From NCBI RefSeq assembly GCF_001653335.1, contig NZ_CP015079.1, positions 434,001-498,000 of the forward strand: 64,000 nucleotides of DNA. Reading direction: 5' to 3'. The position numbers and the translations under genes were made by a program. The notes under the pieces are model-generated. The model worked only from the letters and a program-made list of their open reading frames with translations, searched no databases and was not told the origin of the DNA. The DNA is from Nocardioides dokdonensis FR1436 (GTDB lineage Bacteria > Actinomycetota > Actinomycetes > Propionibacteriales > Nocardioidaceae). This document shows positions 53,062 to 63,142 of the stretch, piece by piece (positions within the stretch are counted from its first letter, which is position 1; the number at the start of each line of letters is the position of its first letter).

Positions 53062-53570
53062 GCCGGGTCCTCCGAGAGCTCGAGTGCGGGCAGCGCCGCG
53101 CGCAGCTGGCGCACGGCGTGGTGGGTCTGGCTCTTGACGGTGCCCTCGGAGCAGCCGAGCTCGTGGGCGGTCTGTGCGACGCTGAGGTCCTCGTAGTAGC
53201 GCAGCACGACGACGGCACGCATCCGCGCCGGGAGGCGGCGTACCGCGTCCCACAGCGCGACGTGGTCGGCGCGGGAGCCGAGGTGGTCGTGCCCGGCGTC
53301 GGGGACGTGCTCGGTCGCGACCTCCCGGCCCCGGCGTCGCCACTGGCGCTGGGCCAGGTGCAGCATCGCGCGGCGCACGTAGGCGTCGGCGGCACCCTTG
53401 TCCCGGATGGAGGACCACCGCACGCAGGTGCGCGCCAGCGCCGTCTGCAGCAGGTCCTCCGCCTCGTGGCGCGTGCCCGTCAGCAGGTAGGCCGTGCGGT
53501 AGAGCGGCGCCCACCGGGCGGTCACGAACTCCTCGAACCCGGGATCGGTGACCGGGGCTGGGTCTGTCAT
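53058..53570 (-). CDS. SigE-family (ECF) RNA polymerase sigma factor
   Basis: Encodes 170 residues. Region 2 shows FVTARWAPLYRTAYLLTGTR HEAEDLLQTALARTCVRW, and region 4 shows LRYYEDLSVAQTAHELGCSE GTVKSQTHHAVRQLR with an HTH. This is the actinobacterial SigE-family ECF group (sigma70 region 2 and 4 only). Strong GGAGGAG site before the ATG. Co-transcribed with the membrane propeller protein that likely controls it. The target genes are unknown. Confidence 0.9.
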   Translation of the reverse strand: MTDPAPVTDPGFEEFVTARWAPLYRTAYLLTGTRHEAEDLLQTALARTCVRWSSIRDKGAADAYVRRAMLHLAQRQWRRRGREVATEHVPDAGHDHLGSRADHVALWDAVRRLPARMRAVVVLRYYEDLSVAQTAHELGCSEGTVKSQTHHAVRQLRAALPALELSEDPA

Positions 53571-53676
53571 GCAGCTCCTCCTCTGGGAGTTGATGTCAGT
53601 GTGAAGGAGTCCTCTGCGTCCCGCGGGGTTGGCTCTGCGCCCGAAATGTTCTGCGGGTGTCGCCCGGACATGCAGA

Positions 53677-53704
53677 ACGGCCCCGGACCGAGGTCCGGGG
53701 CCGT
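53677..53704 (-). terminator. Terminator of tuf
   Basis: A 12-bp perfect stem (ACGGCCCCGGAC with GTCCGGGGCCGT) closes loop CGAG, 44 nt after the tuf stop on the minus strand, followed by TTCTG. It ends the str operon before the sigma-factor gene. Confidence 0.8.
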
Positions 53705-53747
53705 GCTGGTGGAGCTGTGCTGGGTGCCGGTCAGCGACCGGCGGGGA

Positions 53748-54941
<1,194 letters not shown>

Positions 54942-55021
54942 TGGGGGCTCCTCCTGGTGTGGTTGGTACTTGACTCGTACTTGCTGGAATGGTGCCGATG
55001 GTGCCGAGGAACTCGGTGAGA

Positions 55022-57133
55022 CTACTCGCCGCGAACCTTCTTGATGATCTCGTCGGCGATGTTCGTGGGAACCTCGGCGTACGAGTCGAACTCCATCGAG
55101 TACGACGCCTGGCCGGAGGTCTTGGACCTCAGGTCGCCGACGTACCCGAACATTTCGGACAGCGGGACGAGCGCATCGATGACCATGTCACCGTGGCGCT
55201 CCTCCTGGTTCTGGATCTGACCCCGCCGGCTGTTGATGTCACCGATGACCGTACCCAGGAAGCTCTCCGGGGTGGTCACCTCCACGGCGAACACCGGCTC
55301 GAGCAGGACGGGCTTGGCCATCCGCACGGCCTCCTTGAAGGCCTGGAGACCGGCGATCTTGAAGGCCAGCTCCGAGGAGTCGACGTCGTGGTAGGCGCCG
55401 TCCTCGAGAGACATCTTCACATCGACCATCGGGAAGCCGGCGAGCACGCCGAACTGCAGCCCCTCCTGGGCACCCTGGTCGACCGAGGGGATGTACTCCT
55501 TCGGGATGCGACCACCGGTGACGTTGTTGGAGAACAGGTAGCCGGCGCCCGTGTTGGTCTCGGGGTCGATGTTGGGCTCGACCGAGATGACGACCTTCGC
55601 GAACTGCCCCGAACCACCGGTCTGCTTCTTGTGCGTGTAGCTGTGGTTCTTGACAGGCTTGCGGATGGTCTCGCGGTAGGCGACCTGGGGCTTGCCGACG
55701 GTGGCCTCGACGCGGAACTCGCGTCGCATCCGGTCGACCAGGATCTCGAGGTGGAGCTCGCCCATGCCGGCGATGATCGTCTGGCCGGTCTCCTCGTCGG
55801 TGTTGACCGTGAAGGTCGGGTCCTCGTCGGAGAGGCGCTGGATCGCGGTGCCCAGCTTCTCCTGGTCGGACTTGGTCTTCGGCTCGATGGCGACCTCGAT
55901 CACCGGGGCCGGGAACGTCATCGACTCCAGGACGACCTGGTGCTGCGGGTCGCACAGCGTGTGACCGGTCTTGGTGTCCTTCAGACCCATGACGGCCACG
56001 ATCTGGCCGGCGCCGACCGACGCGATCTCCTCACGCTTGTTGGCGTGCATCTGGTAGACCTTGCCGATCCGCTCCTTGCGGCCGTTGACCGAGTTGGTCA
56101 CGGTGGCGCCAGCGGCGAGCTTGCCCGAGTAGACGCGCACGTAGGTCAGCTTGCCCAGGTGCGGGTCGGCGGCGATCTTGTAGGCCAGGCCGGAGAAGGG
56201 CTCGTCGTCGCTGGGCTTGCGCACCACCGGCTCGTCCTCGTTGTTGACCGCGTGGCCCTGGATGCCGTCGACGTCCAGCGGGGAGGGCAGGTACTTCACG
56301 ACCGCGTCGAGCAGGGGCTGGACGCCCTTGTTCTTGAACGCGGTGCCGCAGAGCACGGGGTTGATCTTGTCGGCCAGGGTGGCGCGACGGATCGCGGCCT
56401 CGACCTCCTCGACGGTGAAGTCCTCGCCCTCGAGGTACTTCTCCATGAAGTCGTCGTCGGACTCCGAGAGCGTCTCGAGCAGCTTCACGCGGTACTCCGC
56501 GGCCTGCTCGGCGAGGTCGGCCGGGATCTCCTCGATGGTGTAGTCCTCACCCATCGTGGTCTCGCCGCGCCAGGTCAGGGCACGCATGCCGACCAGGTCG
56601 ACGACACCGAGGAAGTCGCCCTCGGCGCCGATGGGGAGCTGCAGCACCAGCGGGGTGGAGTTGAGCCGGTCCACCATCGTCTGGACGCAGTGGAAGAAGT
56701 CCGAACCGGTGCGGTCGAGCTTGTTGACGAAGCACATGCGGGGCACGGCGTACTTGTTCGCCTGGCGCCACACCGTCATCGTCTGGGGCTCGACGCCCGC
56801 GACACCGTCGAAGACGGCGACAGCACCGTCGAGCACGCGCAGCGAGCGCTCGACCTCGGCCGTGAAGTCCACGTGGCCGGGTGTGTCGATGATGTTGATC
56901 TGGTGGTCCTTCCACCAGCAGGTGGTCGCAGCAGAGGTGATAGTGATGCCACGCTCCTGCTCCTGCTCCATCCAGTCCATCGTGGCGCCGCCGTCGTGGA
57001 CCTCACCGATCTTGTAGGTGATGCCGGTGTAGAAGAGGATGCGCTCGGTGGTCGTCGTCTTACCGGCATCGATGTGAGCCATGATGCCGATGTTGCGGAC
57101 GACCTTGAGGTCAGTGGTGATGTCGACAGCCAC
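55022..57133 (-). CDS. fusA: Elongation factor G
   Basis: Encodes 703 residues. [19 protein letters not shown] (G1), [20 protein letters not shown] (G3) and [11 protein letters not shown] (G4) are intact, as are domain IV segments such as [20 protein letters not shown]. Drives translocation. Starts at GTG 57133 with AAGGAA upstream. Between rpsG and tuf in the str operon. Confidence 0.98.
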   Translation of the reverse strand: MAVDITTDLKVVRNIGIMAHIDAGKTTTTERILFYTGITYKIGEVHDGGATMDWMEQEQERGITITSAATTCWWKDHQINIIDTPGHVDFTAEVERSLRVLDGAVAVFDGVAGVEPQTMTVWRQANKYAVPRMCFVNKLDRTGSDFFHCVQTMVDRLNSTPLVLQLPIGAEGDFLGVVDLVGMRALTWRGETTMGEDYTIEEIPADLAEQAAEYRVKLLETLSESDDDFMEKYLEGEDFTVEEVEAAIRRATLADKINPVLCGTAFKNKGVQPLLDAVVKYLPSPLDVDGIQGHAVNNEDEPVVRKPSDDEPFSGLAYKIAADPHLGKLTYVRVYSGKLAAGATVTNSVNGRKERIGKVYQMHANKREEIASVGAGQIVAVMGLKDTKTGHTLCDPQHQVVLESMTFPAPVIEVAIEPKTKSDQEKLGTAIQRLSDEDPTFTVNTDEETGQTIIAGMGELHLEILVDRMRREFRVEATVGKPQVAYRETIRKPVKNHSYTHKKQTGGSGQFAKVVISVEPNIDPETNTGAGYLFSNNVTGGRIPKEYIPSVDQGAQEGLQFGVLAGFPMVDVKMSLEDGAYHDVDSSELAFKIAGLQAFKEAVRMAKPVLLEPVFAVEVTTPESFLGTVIGDINSRRGQIQNQEERHGDMVIDALVPLSEMFGYVGDLRSKTSGQASYSMEFDSYAEVPTNIADEIIKKVRGE

Positions 57134-57205
57134 GTGTAGTCGCGTTCCTTAAATCGAAGGGGCGGTGGGGTGCGGGACGGCCGGGTCACAGCCGTCCCGC
57201 AACGA

Positions 57206-57676
57206 TCACCAGCGGTAGTGGGCGAAAGCCTTGTTGGACTCGGCCATCTTGTGCGTGTCCTCGCGCTTCTTCACTGCGGCACCGAGGCCGTTGGAAGCGT
57301 CGAGGATCTCGTTCATCAGGCGCTCGGACATCGTCTTCTCACGACGAGCCGCGGCGTACCCGACGAGCCAGCGCAGCGCGAGCGTGGTGCCACGCGTGCC
57401 CTTGACCTCGATCGGGACCTGGTAGGTGGCGCCACCGACGCGGCGCGACTTGACCTCGAGGGCCGGCTTCACGTTGTCCATCGCGCGCTTCAGCGTCACG
57501 ACGGGGTCGGTGCCGGTCTTCTCGCGGCAACCCTCGAGCGCGCCGTACACGATGCGCTGGGCGACCTGCTTCTTGCCGTCCTGGAGGACCTTGGAGACGA
57601 GCTGGGTGACCAGCTGCGACCCGTAGACCGGGTCGACGTCGAGAGGCCGCTTCGGTGCGGGACCCTTGCGCGGCAT
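57206..57676 (-). CDS. rpsG: 30S ribosomal protein S7
   Basis: Encodes 156 residues: [40 protein letters not shown] and [25 protein letters not shown]. Nucleates the 30S head. Two bases after the rpsL stop. Confidence 0.98.
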   Translation of the reverse strand: MPRKGPAPKRPLDVDPVYGSQLVTQLVSKVLQDGKKQVAQRIVYGALEGCREKTGTDPVVTLKRAMDNVKPALEVKSRRVGGATYQVPIEVKGTRGTTLALRWLVGYAAARREKTMSERLMNEILDASNGLGAAVKKREDTHKMAESNKAFAHYRW

Positions 57677-57677
57677 A

Positions 57678-58052
57678 TCAGCTCTTCTCCTTCTTGGCGC
57701 CGTACAGGCTGCGAGCCTGCTTGCGGTTCTTCACGCCCTGCGTGTCGAGCGAGCCGCGGATGATCTTGTAGCGCACACCGGGCAGGTCCTTGACCCGGCC
57801 GCCGCGCACGAGCACGATCGAGTGCTCCTGGAGGTTGTGACCGACACCCGGGATGTAGGCGGTGACCTCGACGCCACTGGACAGGCGCACGCGGGCGACC
57901 TTGCGCAGAGCGGAGTTCGGCTTCTTCGGGGTGGTCGTGTAGACGCGGGTGCAGACACCGCGTCGCTGGGGCGATCCCTTGAGGGCAGGCGTCGCGTTCT
58001 TGGACGCCTTGTCCTGGCGGCCCTTGCGGACCAGCTGGTTAATCGTGGGCAC
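57678..58052 (-). CDS. rpsL: 30S ribosomal protein S12
   Basis: Encodes 124 residues: [40 protein letters not shown] and [20 protein letters not shown]. Lys43 and Lys88, the positions mutated in streptomycin-resistant strains, are wild type. GTG start 58052 has AAGGGGAA upstream. First gene of the str operon. Confidence 0.98.
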   Translation of the reverse strand: MPTINQLVRKGRQDKASKNATPALKGSPQRRGVCTRVYTTTPKKPNSALRKVARVRLSSGVEVTAYIPGVGHNLQEHSIVLVRGGRVKDLPGVRYKIIRGSLDTQGVKNRKQARSLYGAKKEKS

Positions 58053-58271
58053 CGAGTGGTTCCCCTTCTGTTTCTCTCTCAGTACGCCGCAATCTGCAGC
58101 GCACGATTTTCAGGCAGCTTCTCGACGGAGCTGCTCCGTCGTGTCCGGGTGGTGCTTGCCTTCCGGCGCTGCTAGCCCCCGCGGTCGGGCGTGTCGCCCT
58201 CTTCCGGGACCACCTGGCTGCGGTGGCTTCTGGCATCTCGGCCCGGCGCAGCGGCGATCATGATCCGCCGA
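58053..58271 (-). promoter_or_regulatory. str-operon leader region
   Basis: The 219-bp gap before rpsL contains the shared 24-nt element (58176-58199), an 8-bp hairpin CGACGGAG-ctg-CTCCGTCG (58123-58141), and an alternative pairing of GCAGCT with AGCTGC (58114-58134) that would exclude it. The promoter probably lies near 58210-58271, but no clear hexamers were found. Confidence 0.5.
58176..58199 (-). repeat. 24-nt leader element, copy 2 (str operon)
   Basis: Identical to 50853-50876 over 24 nt and in the same orientation relative to the downstream ribosomal gene; flanking bases differ. On the minus strand it includes the small hairpin GGGCG-ACA-CGCCC. Confidence 0.75.
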
Positions 58272-59561
58272 CTACTTCCGAGCACGCGCAACGGCCTGGT
58301 TGTCCCAGACACGAGGAAAGAGGCTACCCGGCGCCCGTAGGCCGGTCAAAACGCGCCGAGCCCCCACGAACAGCACCACGGTGAGCACCGTGCCGAGCAG
58401 GGTCGCGGTGCCGCCGACGAGCAGGGTCCAGCGGGCTCCGAAGGTCTCGCCGACCCATCCGATGAAGGGCGCACCGAGCGGGGTCCCGCCCACGAAGATC
58501 ATCATGTAGAGCGCCATCACCCGACCTCGCATCTCCGGTGTGGTGCTGAGCTGCAGGTGGGTGGTCGCGCTGGTGATCATGGTCAGCGCCGCCAGCCCGA
58601 GCAGCGGGCTGAGCAGCGCGAAGACCAGGTACGTCGGCGCCAGGCCGGCCACGACCTCGAGCGCCCCGAAGGCCAGGGCGGCGAGCACCACGTGGCGGTG
58701 GCGCACCCGCACCCGGCGCGCGGCGACCAGGGAACCGGTCAACGAGCCCACGGCCAGGAAGGTGCCGAGCAGGCCGTACTCGGCGGGCCCCTTGCCGAAG
58801 ACCTCGGTGGCCATCAGGGCGCTGGTGAGCTGGAAGTTCAGGCCGAAGGTGCCGGTGAAGAAGACGATCCCCAGCAGCAGGAGGAGGTCCGGACGCCCCC
58901 GGACGTAGGCCACGCCCTCGCGCAGCTGCCCGGGACCGCGCACCGAGGGCGTGGGGGTGCGCAGCAGCGAGACGTCGAGGGCACGCAGGGTCAGGACCGG
59001 CGCGGCGTAGCTCGCCGCGTTGAGCAGGATCACCCAGCCGGTGCCGCCCACTCCCCCGCCGAACCCGGCGATGAGCAGGCCCGCCAGCGCGGGCCCGAGC
59101 AGCCGGGCCGAGTTGAAGCTGGCTGAGTTGAGGCCGACGGCGTTCGCGAGGTCGTCGGGTCCGACGATCTCGGACACGAAGGACTGGCGGGCCGGGGCGT
59201 CGAACGCCGAGGCGACGCCCAGCACCAGCGCGAGCACGTAGACGTGCCAGATCTGGGCGGTGCCCGTGACCGCCAGCAGTCCCAGCACCAGGGCCGGGAC
59301 CGCCATGGAGACGTTGGTGATCTGCAGGAGGCGGCGCTTGGGGATGCGGTCGGCGACCAGGCCGGCCCACGGCGAGAGGAGCAGGAAGGGCAGGAACTGG
59401 AGCCCGGTCGTGATGCCGATCGCGGCGCCCGACCCGGTGAGCAGCAGCACCAACCAGTCCTGGGCCACCCGCTGCATCCAGGTGCCCGTGTTGGACACCA
59501 GCGAGCCGGCGGCGTAGCGCCGGTAGTTCGGGTGGGACAGGGAACGGAAGGTGGGGCTCAA
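58272..59561 (-). CDS. MFS transporter (EntS/DHA3-like exporter)
   Basis: Encodes 429 residues with about twelve membrane helices. The start SPTFRSLSHPNYRRYAAGSL VSNTGTWMQ is typical of actinobacterial EntS-like (enterobactin exporter-type) MFS proteins; GLVADRIPKRRLL is the loop 2-3 motif and DAPARQSFVSEIVGPDDLAN a further family marker. Substrate unknown. The TTG at 59561 is chosen because the family begins MSPTFRSL; GAGAGAGCC lies upstream. Confidence 0.87.
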   Translation of the reverse strand: MSPTFRSLSHPNYRRYAAGSLVSNTGTWMQRVAQDWLVLLLTGSGAAIGITTGLQFLPFLLLSPWAGLVADRIPKRRLLQITNVSMAVPALVLGLLAVTGTAQIWHVYVLALVLGVASAFDAPARQSFVSEIVGPDDLANAVGLNSASFNSARLLGPALAGLLIAGFGGGVGGTGWVILLNAASYAAPVLTLRALDVSLLRTPTPSVRGPGQLREGVAYVRGRPDLLLLLGIVFFTGTFGLNFQLTSALMATEVFGKGPAEYGLLGTFLAVGSLTGSLVAARRVRVRHRHVVLAALAFGALEVVAGLAPTYLVFALLSPLLGLAALTMITSATTHLQLSTTPEMRGRVMALYMMIFVGGTPLGAPFIGWVGETFGARWTLLVGGTATLLGTVLTVVLFVGARRVLTGLRAPGSLFPRVWDNQAVARARK

Positions 59562-59628
59562 CCAGGCTCTCTCACGGGCAGGTCACGGATGCTCGACATG
59601 CGGTGAACGCTGCGGGCACCCGTGACAT

Positions 59629-59655
59629 TCCGGCGGGCGGGGCGCGCCCGCCGGA
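59629..59655 (-). terminator. Terminator of the NCS2 permease gene
   Basis: A perfect 11-bp stem (TCCGGCGGGCG with CGCCCGCCGGA) around a 5-nt loop begins 6 nt past the permease stop on the minus strand. Strong GC hairpin without T-tract. Confidence 0.75.
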
Positions 59656-59661
59656 GGCCCG

Positions 59662-61122
59662 TCAGGTGAGCAGGTCGGTGATCGGGTCGATGGCGAAGTA
59701 GACGACGAACAGCGCGGAGACCACCCACAGCAGGGGGTGCACCGCGCGGGCCTTGCCGAGCACCAGCTTGATGAGCACGAAGGCCAGGAAGCCTGCACCG
59801 ATGCCCACCGAGATCGAGTAGGTGAACGGCATCAGCACGATCGTGAGGAAGGCCGGGATGGCGATCTCGACGTCGGACCAGTCGATCTCCGTGACCTGCT
59901 GCATCATCAGGAAGCCGACCAGCACCAGCGCCGGCACGGCCGCCTCGGAGGGGATGGCCTTGACCACCGGGGTGAAGAACATGGTGAGCAGGAACAGCGA
60001 GCCGGTGACCAGCGAGGCCAGGCCGGTGCGCGCGCCCTCCCCGACACCGGAGGCCGACTCGATGTAGGAGGTGTTCGACGACACCCCGCCCATGCCGCCG
60101 GCGATGGCGGCGACCGAGTCCACGACCAGGATGCGCTGCATGTTCGGGGGCGTGCCCTCGGCGTCGTTGAGCCCGGCCTCGGCGCCGATCGCGGTCATCG
60201 TGCCCATGGTGTCGAAGAAGTCGGCCAGCATCAGCGAGAAGACCAGCAGCAGCGCCGCGACCACGCCGATGGAGGTGAAGGCGCCGAAGAGCGAGAACTG
60301 GCCCAGGGTGCCGAAGTCCGGCATGTCGACGAAGCCGTCGAAGCGGGGCACGGTCAGCGACCAGCCGCCGGGGTTGTCCTTGGCCGCGCCGAGCTCGAGC
60401 ACGGCCTCGATGACGAGCGCCGCCACGGTCGCCGAGACGATCGCGATCAGGATCGCGCCCCGCACACCGCGCACCCACAGCGCGATCAGCAGCACCAGGC
60501 CGCCGGCGAAGACCAGCACCGGCCACCCCGTGAGCGAACCGCCGGCGCCCAGCTGGACCGGCACCGTCGTGCCGTAGGCGTCGGGGATGCGGCTCACGAA
60601 GCCGGCGTCGACGAAGCCGATGAGTGCGATGAACAGGCCGATCCCGACCGAGATCGCGACCTTGAGCTGGGTCGGGACCGCGTGGAAGACCGCGGTGCGG
60701 AAGCCGGTCAGCACCAGGACCAGGATGGCGATGCCCTCGAGCACCACCAGACCCATGGCGTCGGCCCACGTCGACTGGGTGGCGATCGCCACGGCGACGA
60801 AGGCGTTGAGGCCCAGGCCGGTGGCCAGCGCGAGCGGGAAGTTCGCCACCGCGCCCATCAGGATCGTCAGCACACCCGCGACCAGCGCCGTACCGGCGGC
60901 GATCGCGGCGAGGTTGGAGCCGTCCCCGGGGCCGCCGGCGAGGTAGTTGCCCTCGGAGTCCGCCACGAACCCGAGGATGAGCGGGTTGAGGACCACGATG
61001 TAGGCCATGGTGAGGAACGTGACGAGACCACCGCGCACCTCCCGGCCGACGGTCGAGCCGCGCTCGGTGATCTGGAAGTAGCGGTCGATGCCGGAGCGAG
61101 CAGGCGCTGTCTGGGTGGTCAC
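59662..61122 (-). CDS. NCS2-family purine permease (AzgA/PbuG-like)
   Basis: Encodes 486 residues with 12-14 membrane segments. EVRGGLVTFLTMAYIVVLNP and ATGLGLNAFVAVAIA are the AzgA-branch hallmarks, with DFFDTMGTMTAIGAEAGLND and SSNTSYIESASGVGEGARTG forming the substrate-site helices. Members import guanine, hypoxanthine or adenine with protons. GTG 61122 begins VTTQTAPARSGIDRYF, matching the family N-terminus. Divergent from the DUF2530 gene. Confidence 0.92.
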   Translation of the reverse strand: MTTQTAPARSGIDRYFQITERGSTVGREVRGGLVTFLTMAYIVVLNPLILGFVADSEGNYLAGGPGDGSNLAAIAAGTALVAGVLTILMGAVANFPLALATGLGLNAFVAVAIATQSTWADAMGLVVLEGIAILVLVLTGFRTAVFHAVPTQLKVAISVGIGLFIALIGFVDAGFVSRIPDAYGTTVPVQLGAGGSLTGWPVLVFAGGLVLLIALWVRGVRGAILIAIVSATVAALVIEAVLELGAAKDNPGGWSLTVPRFDGFVDMPDFGTLGQFSLFGAFTSIGVVAALLLVFSLMLADFFDTMGTMTAIGAEAGLNDAEGTPPNMQRILVVDSVAAIAGGMGGVSSNTSYIESASGVGEGARTGLASLVTGSLFLLTMFFTPVVKAIPSEAAVPALVLVGFLMMQQVTEIDWSDVEIAIPAFLTIVLMPFTYSISVGIGAGFLAFVLIKLVLGKARAVHPLLWVVSALFVVYFAIDPITDLLT

Positions 61123-61197
61123 GAGCGCAGAGCATCCCAGATCGCCGGCGCGGCCGCTCCACGAGGTCCGCGATGGGCGGCCGACCGCGGCGTCGAC

Positions 61198-61203
61198 TAG
61201 CGT
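61198..61203 (+). promoter_or_regulatory. -10 box for a leaderless DUF2530 mRNA
   Basis: TAGCGT lies 6 nt before the GTG at 61210, fitting TAnnnT with a leaderless start in the gap divergent from the purine permease. Confidence 0.5.
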
Positions 61204-61209
61204 GCAGGG

Positions 61210-61566
61210 GTGGACCTGCGCGACGAGCAGCCGACCCAGCACGAGATCGGCAACCGCACCTTCCTGGTGGCCGATGTCGAGCCCCTCGACGTCGACGGTG
61301 TGCGAACGGTCGAGGTCGGCACCGCGCTGTGGCTGCTGGGCTTCCTGGCGCTGCTGCCGTTCTACGGCGAGCTGTCCGCGCAGGGCCGGACCTGGTGGCT
61401 GTGGACGGCGCTGACCGGCTTCGGGCTCGGCCTGCTCGGTCTGGAGTACTGCCGTCGCCGCCGCCAGGTGCGCGACACCCTCACCACCGAGCCCGACGAC
61501 CCCGCCGACCCGGCCGACCCGGCCGACCCGGCCCAGGTCAGGAACGACGAGCGAGGCGCGTCGTGA
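61210..61566 (+). CDS. DUF2530 domain membrane protein
   Basis: Encodes 118 residues. The LVADVEPLDVDGVRTVEVGT ALWLLGFLALL segment is the DUF2530 mark, followed by a second membrane helix WWLWTALTGFGLGLLGLEY, then basic CRRRRQ. The tail contains repeated Pro-Ala-Asp units (PADPADPADPA) encoded by a 9-nt tandem repeat at about 61500-61529. Overlaps the methyltransferase GTG (GTGA). Function unknown. Confidence 0.8.
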   Translation: MDLRDEQPTQHEIGNRTFLVADVEPLDVDGVRTVEVGTALWLLGFLALLPFYGELSAQGRTWWLWTALTGFGLGLLGLEYCRRRRQVRDTLTTEPDDPADPADPADPAQVRNDERGAS

Positions 61567-62225
61567 CCGGGCTCCCCCCGACCCGCTGGGCCCTGGCCGG
61601 ACCCGACCGGACCGCGGGGTTCGGCCGCAAGTTCGCCGACCTGGTGGCCTCGGGCGAGGACGTCGACGGCGAGGCCCGTCTGGCCGACACCCTGCTCCCC
61701 CGCTCGGGGCGGGTGCTCGACGTGGGCTCGGGGATGGGCCGGGTCGCTGCGGCACTCGTGTCCCGTGGCCACCAGGTGGTCGCGGTCGAGCCCGACCCTG
61801 CGCTCGTCGCCCAGTCCCGCCGGACGTTCCCCGAGGTCGACGTCATCGAGGCCGACGCCCTGGCGCTCGACGACGACCTGCTCGGCGAGCGCGCCCGCGT
61901 CTTCGACCTCGTCGTGTGCGTCGGCAACGTGGTGGTCTTCCTCGCCGAGGGGACCGAGCGGCGGCTGCTGACGCTGCTGCGGGACCGGTTGGCCCCGGGA
62001 GGACGGGTCCTCGTCGGCTTCCACCTCACCGGCGGGCCGGCAGACGCGCGCGACTACCCGCCCGGCGAGTTCGTCACCGACGTCGAGGCCGCCGGTCTGC
62101 GCGTGGACCAGCGCTTCGGGTCCTACGAGCTGCACCCCGCCGGCGACGAGTACGCCGTGTGGGTGCTCTCGGCGGCCGACGCGCACGCGCCGACGACCGA
62201 GTTCGGCCACCCCGTCCGGGACTGA
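61563..62225 (+). CDS. Class I SAM-dependent methyltransferase
   Basis: Encodes 220 residues. RVLDVGSGMGRVAAALVSRG is motif I (about residues 50-69), VVAVEPDPALVAQSR follows, FDLVVCVGNVVVFLAEGTER is the motif II region, and APGGRVLVGFHL is the post-II strand. The acceptor substrate cannot be assigned. GTG 61563 overlaps the DUF2530 stop, so the two form an operon. Confidence 0.82.
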   Translation: MTGLPPTRWALAGPDRTAGFGRKFADLVASGEDVDGEARLADTLLPRSGRVLDVGSGMGRVAAALVSRGHQVVAVEPDPALVAQSRRTFPEVDVIEADALALDDDLLGERARVFDLVVCVGNVVVFLAEGTERRLLTLLRDRLAPGGRVLVGFHLTGGPADARDYPPGEFVTDVEAAGLRVDQRFGSYELHPAGDEYAVWVLSAADAHAPTTEFGHPVRD

Positions 62226-62240
62226 GCCGCCCGCCGGGGG

Positions 62241-63020
62241 TCAGCCGCGTGCGTGCAACGGGTCCAGGGTGAGGCTGTCGTAGACGTGCTCGGGCATCGG
62301 CTGCGGCTCGTGCTTCTTGGCCAGCGCCACCTCGGAGTGGGCGCCGCACCCGTGGCCGAAGGCCACCACGCGACCGTCGTCGTTGGCGTCGCCGTTCGCG
62401 CAGACCCCGAAGGTCTGGGCCAGCGGGCCGGCCAGGCGCACCAGGAAGCCGCACGAGTGGCAGGACTGCGGGACCGAGCGGGCCAGCGCGGACTCCGGGC
62501 CCTGCTCGCCGTCGTACCAGCGCTGGGCGGCCAGGTCGCGACCCTCGGGTGAGAGGGTGCGCACCCGGCCCAGCCCCAGGTCCTGCGCCACGGCGCGGAT
62601 CTGGGCCTTGTCGTCGGTGTCGAGCGGGTCGTCGCCGAAGGAGTAGGTCGGCACCAGGCGCGGGTCGTCGTCGTCGACCGGGAGCAGGTCGCCCGGGGAC
62701 ATGTCGCCCGGCTGCATCCGCTCGCGGTAGGGCACCCACGCGGGAGCCACGATCGCCTCGTCCCCCGGGATCAGCACGACCTCGTCGACGGTCACGTGCT
62801 TCTGGCGCGGGGCGCGGGCCACGGTCACCGACCAGCGCCACCCCAGGTATCCGGCGCGCTCGCAGGCGAAGAGGTGCGTGACGACGCGCTCGGCCTCGAC
62901 GACGTGGCCGAGGTGCCCACCGATGTCGGCGGCACCGACGTCGGAGACGAGGACCTCGCGGGCTGTCTCGACAGCGGCGACGGCGACGGCATCGGGCTTG
63001 ACCCGGGTCATGGTGCTCAC
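62241..63020 (-). CDS. DUF3027 domain-containing protein
   Basis: Encodes 259 residues. VKPDAVAVAAVETAREVLVS, ERAGYLGWRWSVTVARAPRQ and WVPYRERMQPGDMSPGDLLP are the DUF3027 body. A C-terminal Cys/His set (SCHSCGF, VCANG, HGCGAHSE) may bind zinc. Actinobacteria-specific, unknown function; commonly beside an MFS gene, as here. GTG 63020 or ATG 63011 could start it. Convergent with the methyltransferase gene. Confidence 0.85.
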   Translation of the reverse strand: MSTMTRVKPDAVAVAAVETAREVLVSDVGAADIGGHLGHVVEAERVVTHLFACERAGYLGWRWSVTVARAPRQKHVTVDEVVLIPGDEAIVAPAWVPYRERMQPGDMSPGDLLPVDDDDPRLVPTYSFGDDPLDTDDKAQIRAVAQDLGLGRVRTLSPEGRDLAAQRWYDGEQGPESALARSVPQSCHSCGFLVRLAGPLAQTFGVCANGDANDDGRVVAFGHGCGAHSEVALAKKHEPQPMPEHVYDSLTLDPLHARG

Positions 63021-63142
63021 GACGCGCCATCATGCCTCCCCGGCGCCCCGGGCGGCCACACGACCCCCGTCCCGCGCCCGGGCCCGTGCGCTGACCCGGT
63101 GTGCTGCGGGGCCGGGGGTGCACCACCAGGCAGGATGGGCCC

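Noticed and set aside
50926..53196. 756-codon plus frame through the S10 leader and trmB
   Set aside because: Crosses three known features and has no domain; codon pattern is a shadow.
54989..57139. 716-codon plus frame antisense to fusA
   Set aside because: Repetitive Val/Asp/Leu/His composition typical of the antisense of highly expressed genes; fusA is certain.
61491..61530. CRISPR-like or microsatellite array
   Set aside because: Units are only 9 nt, in frame and coding; there are no spacers.
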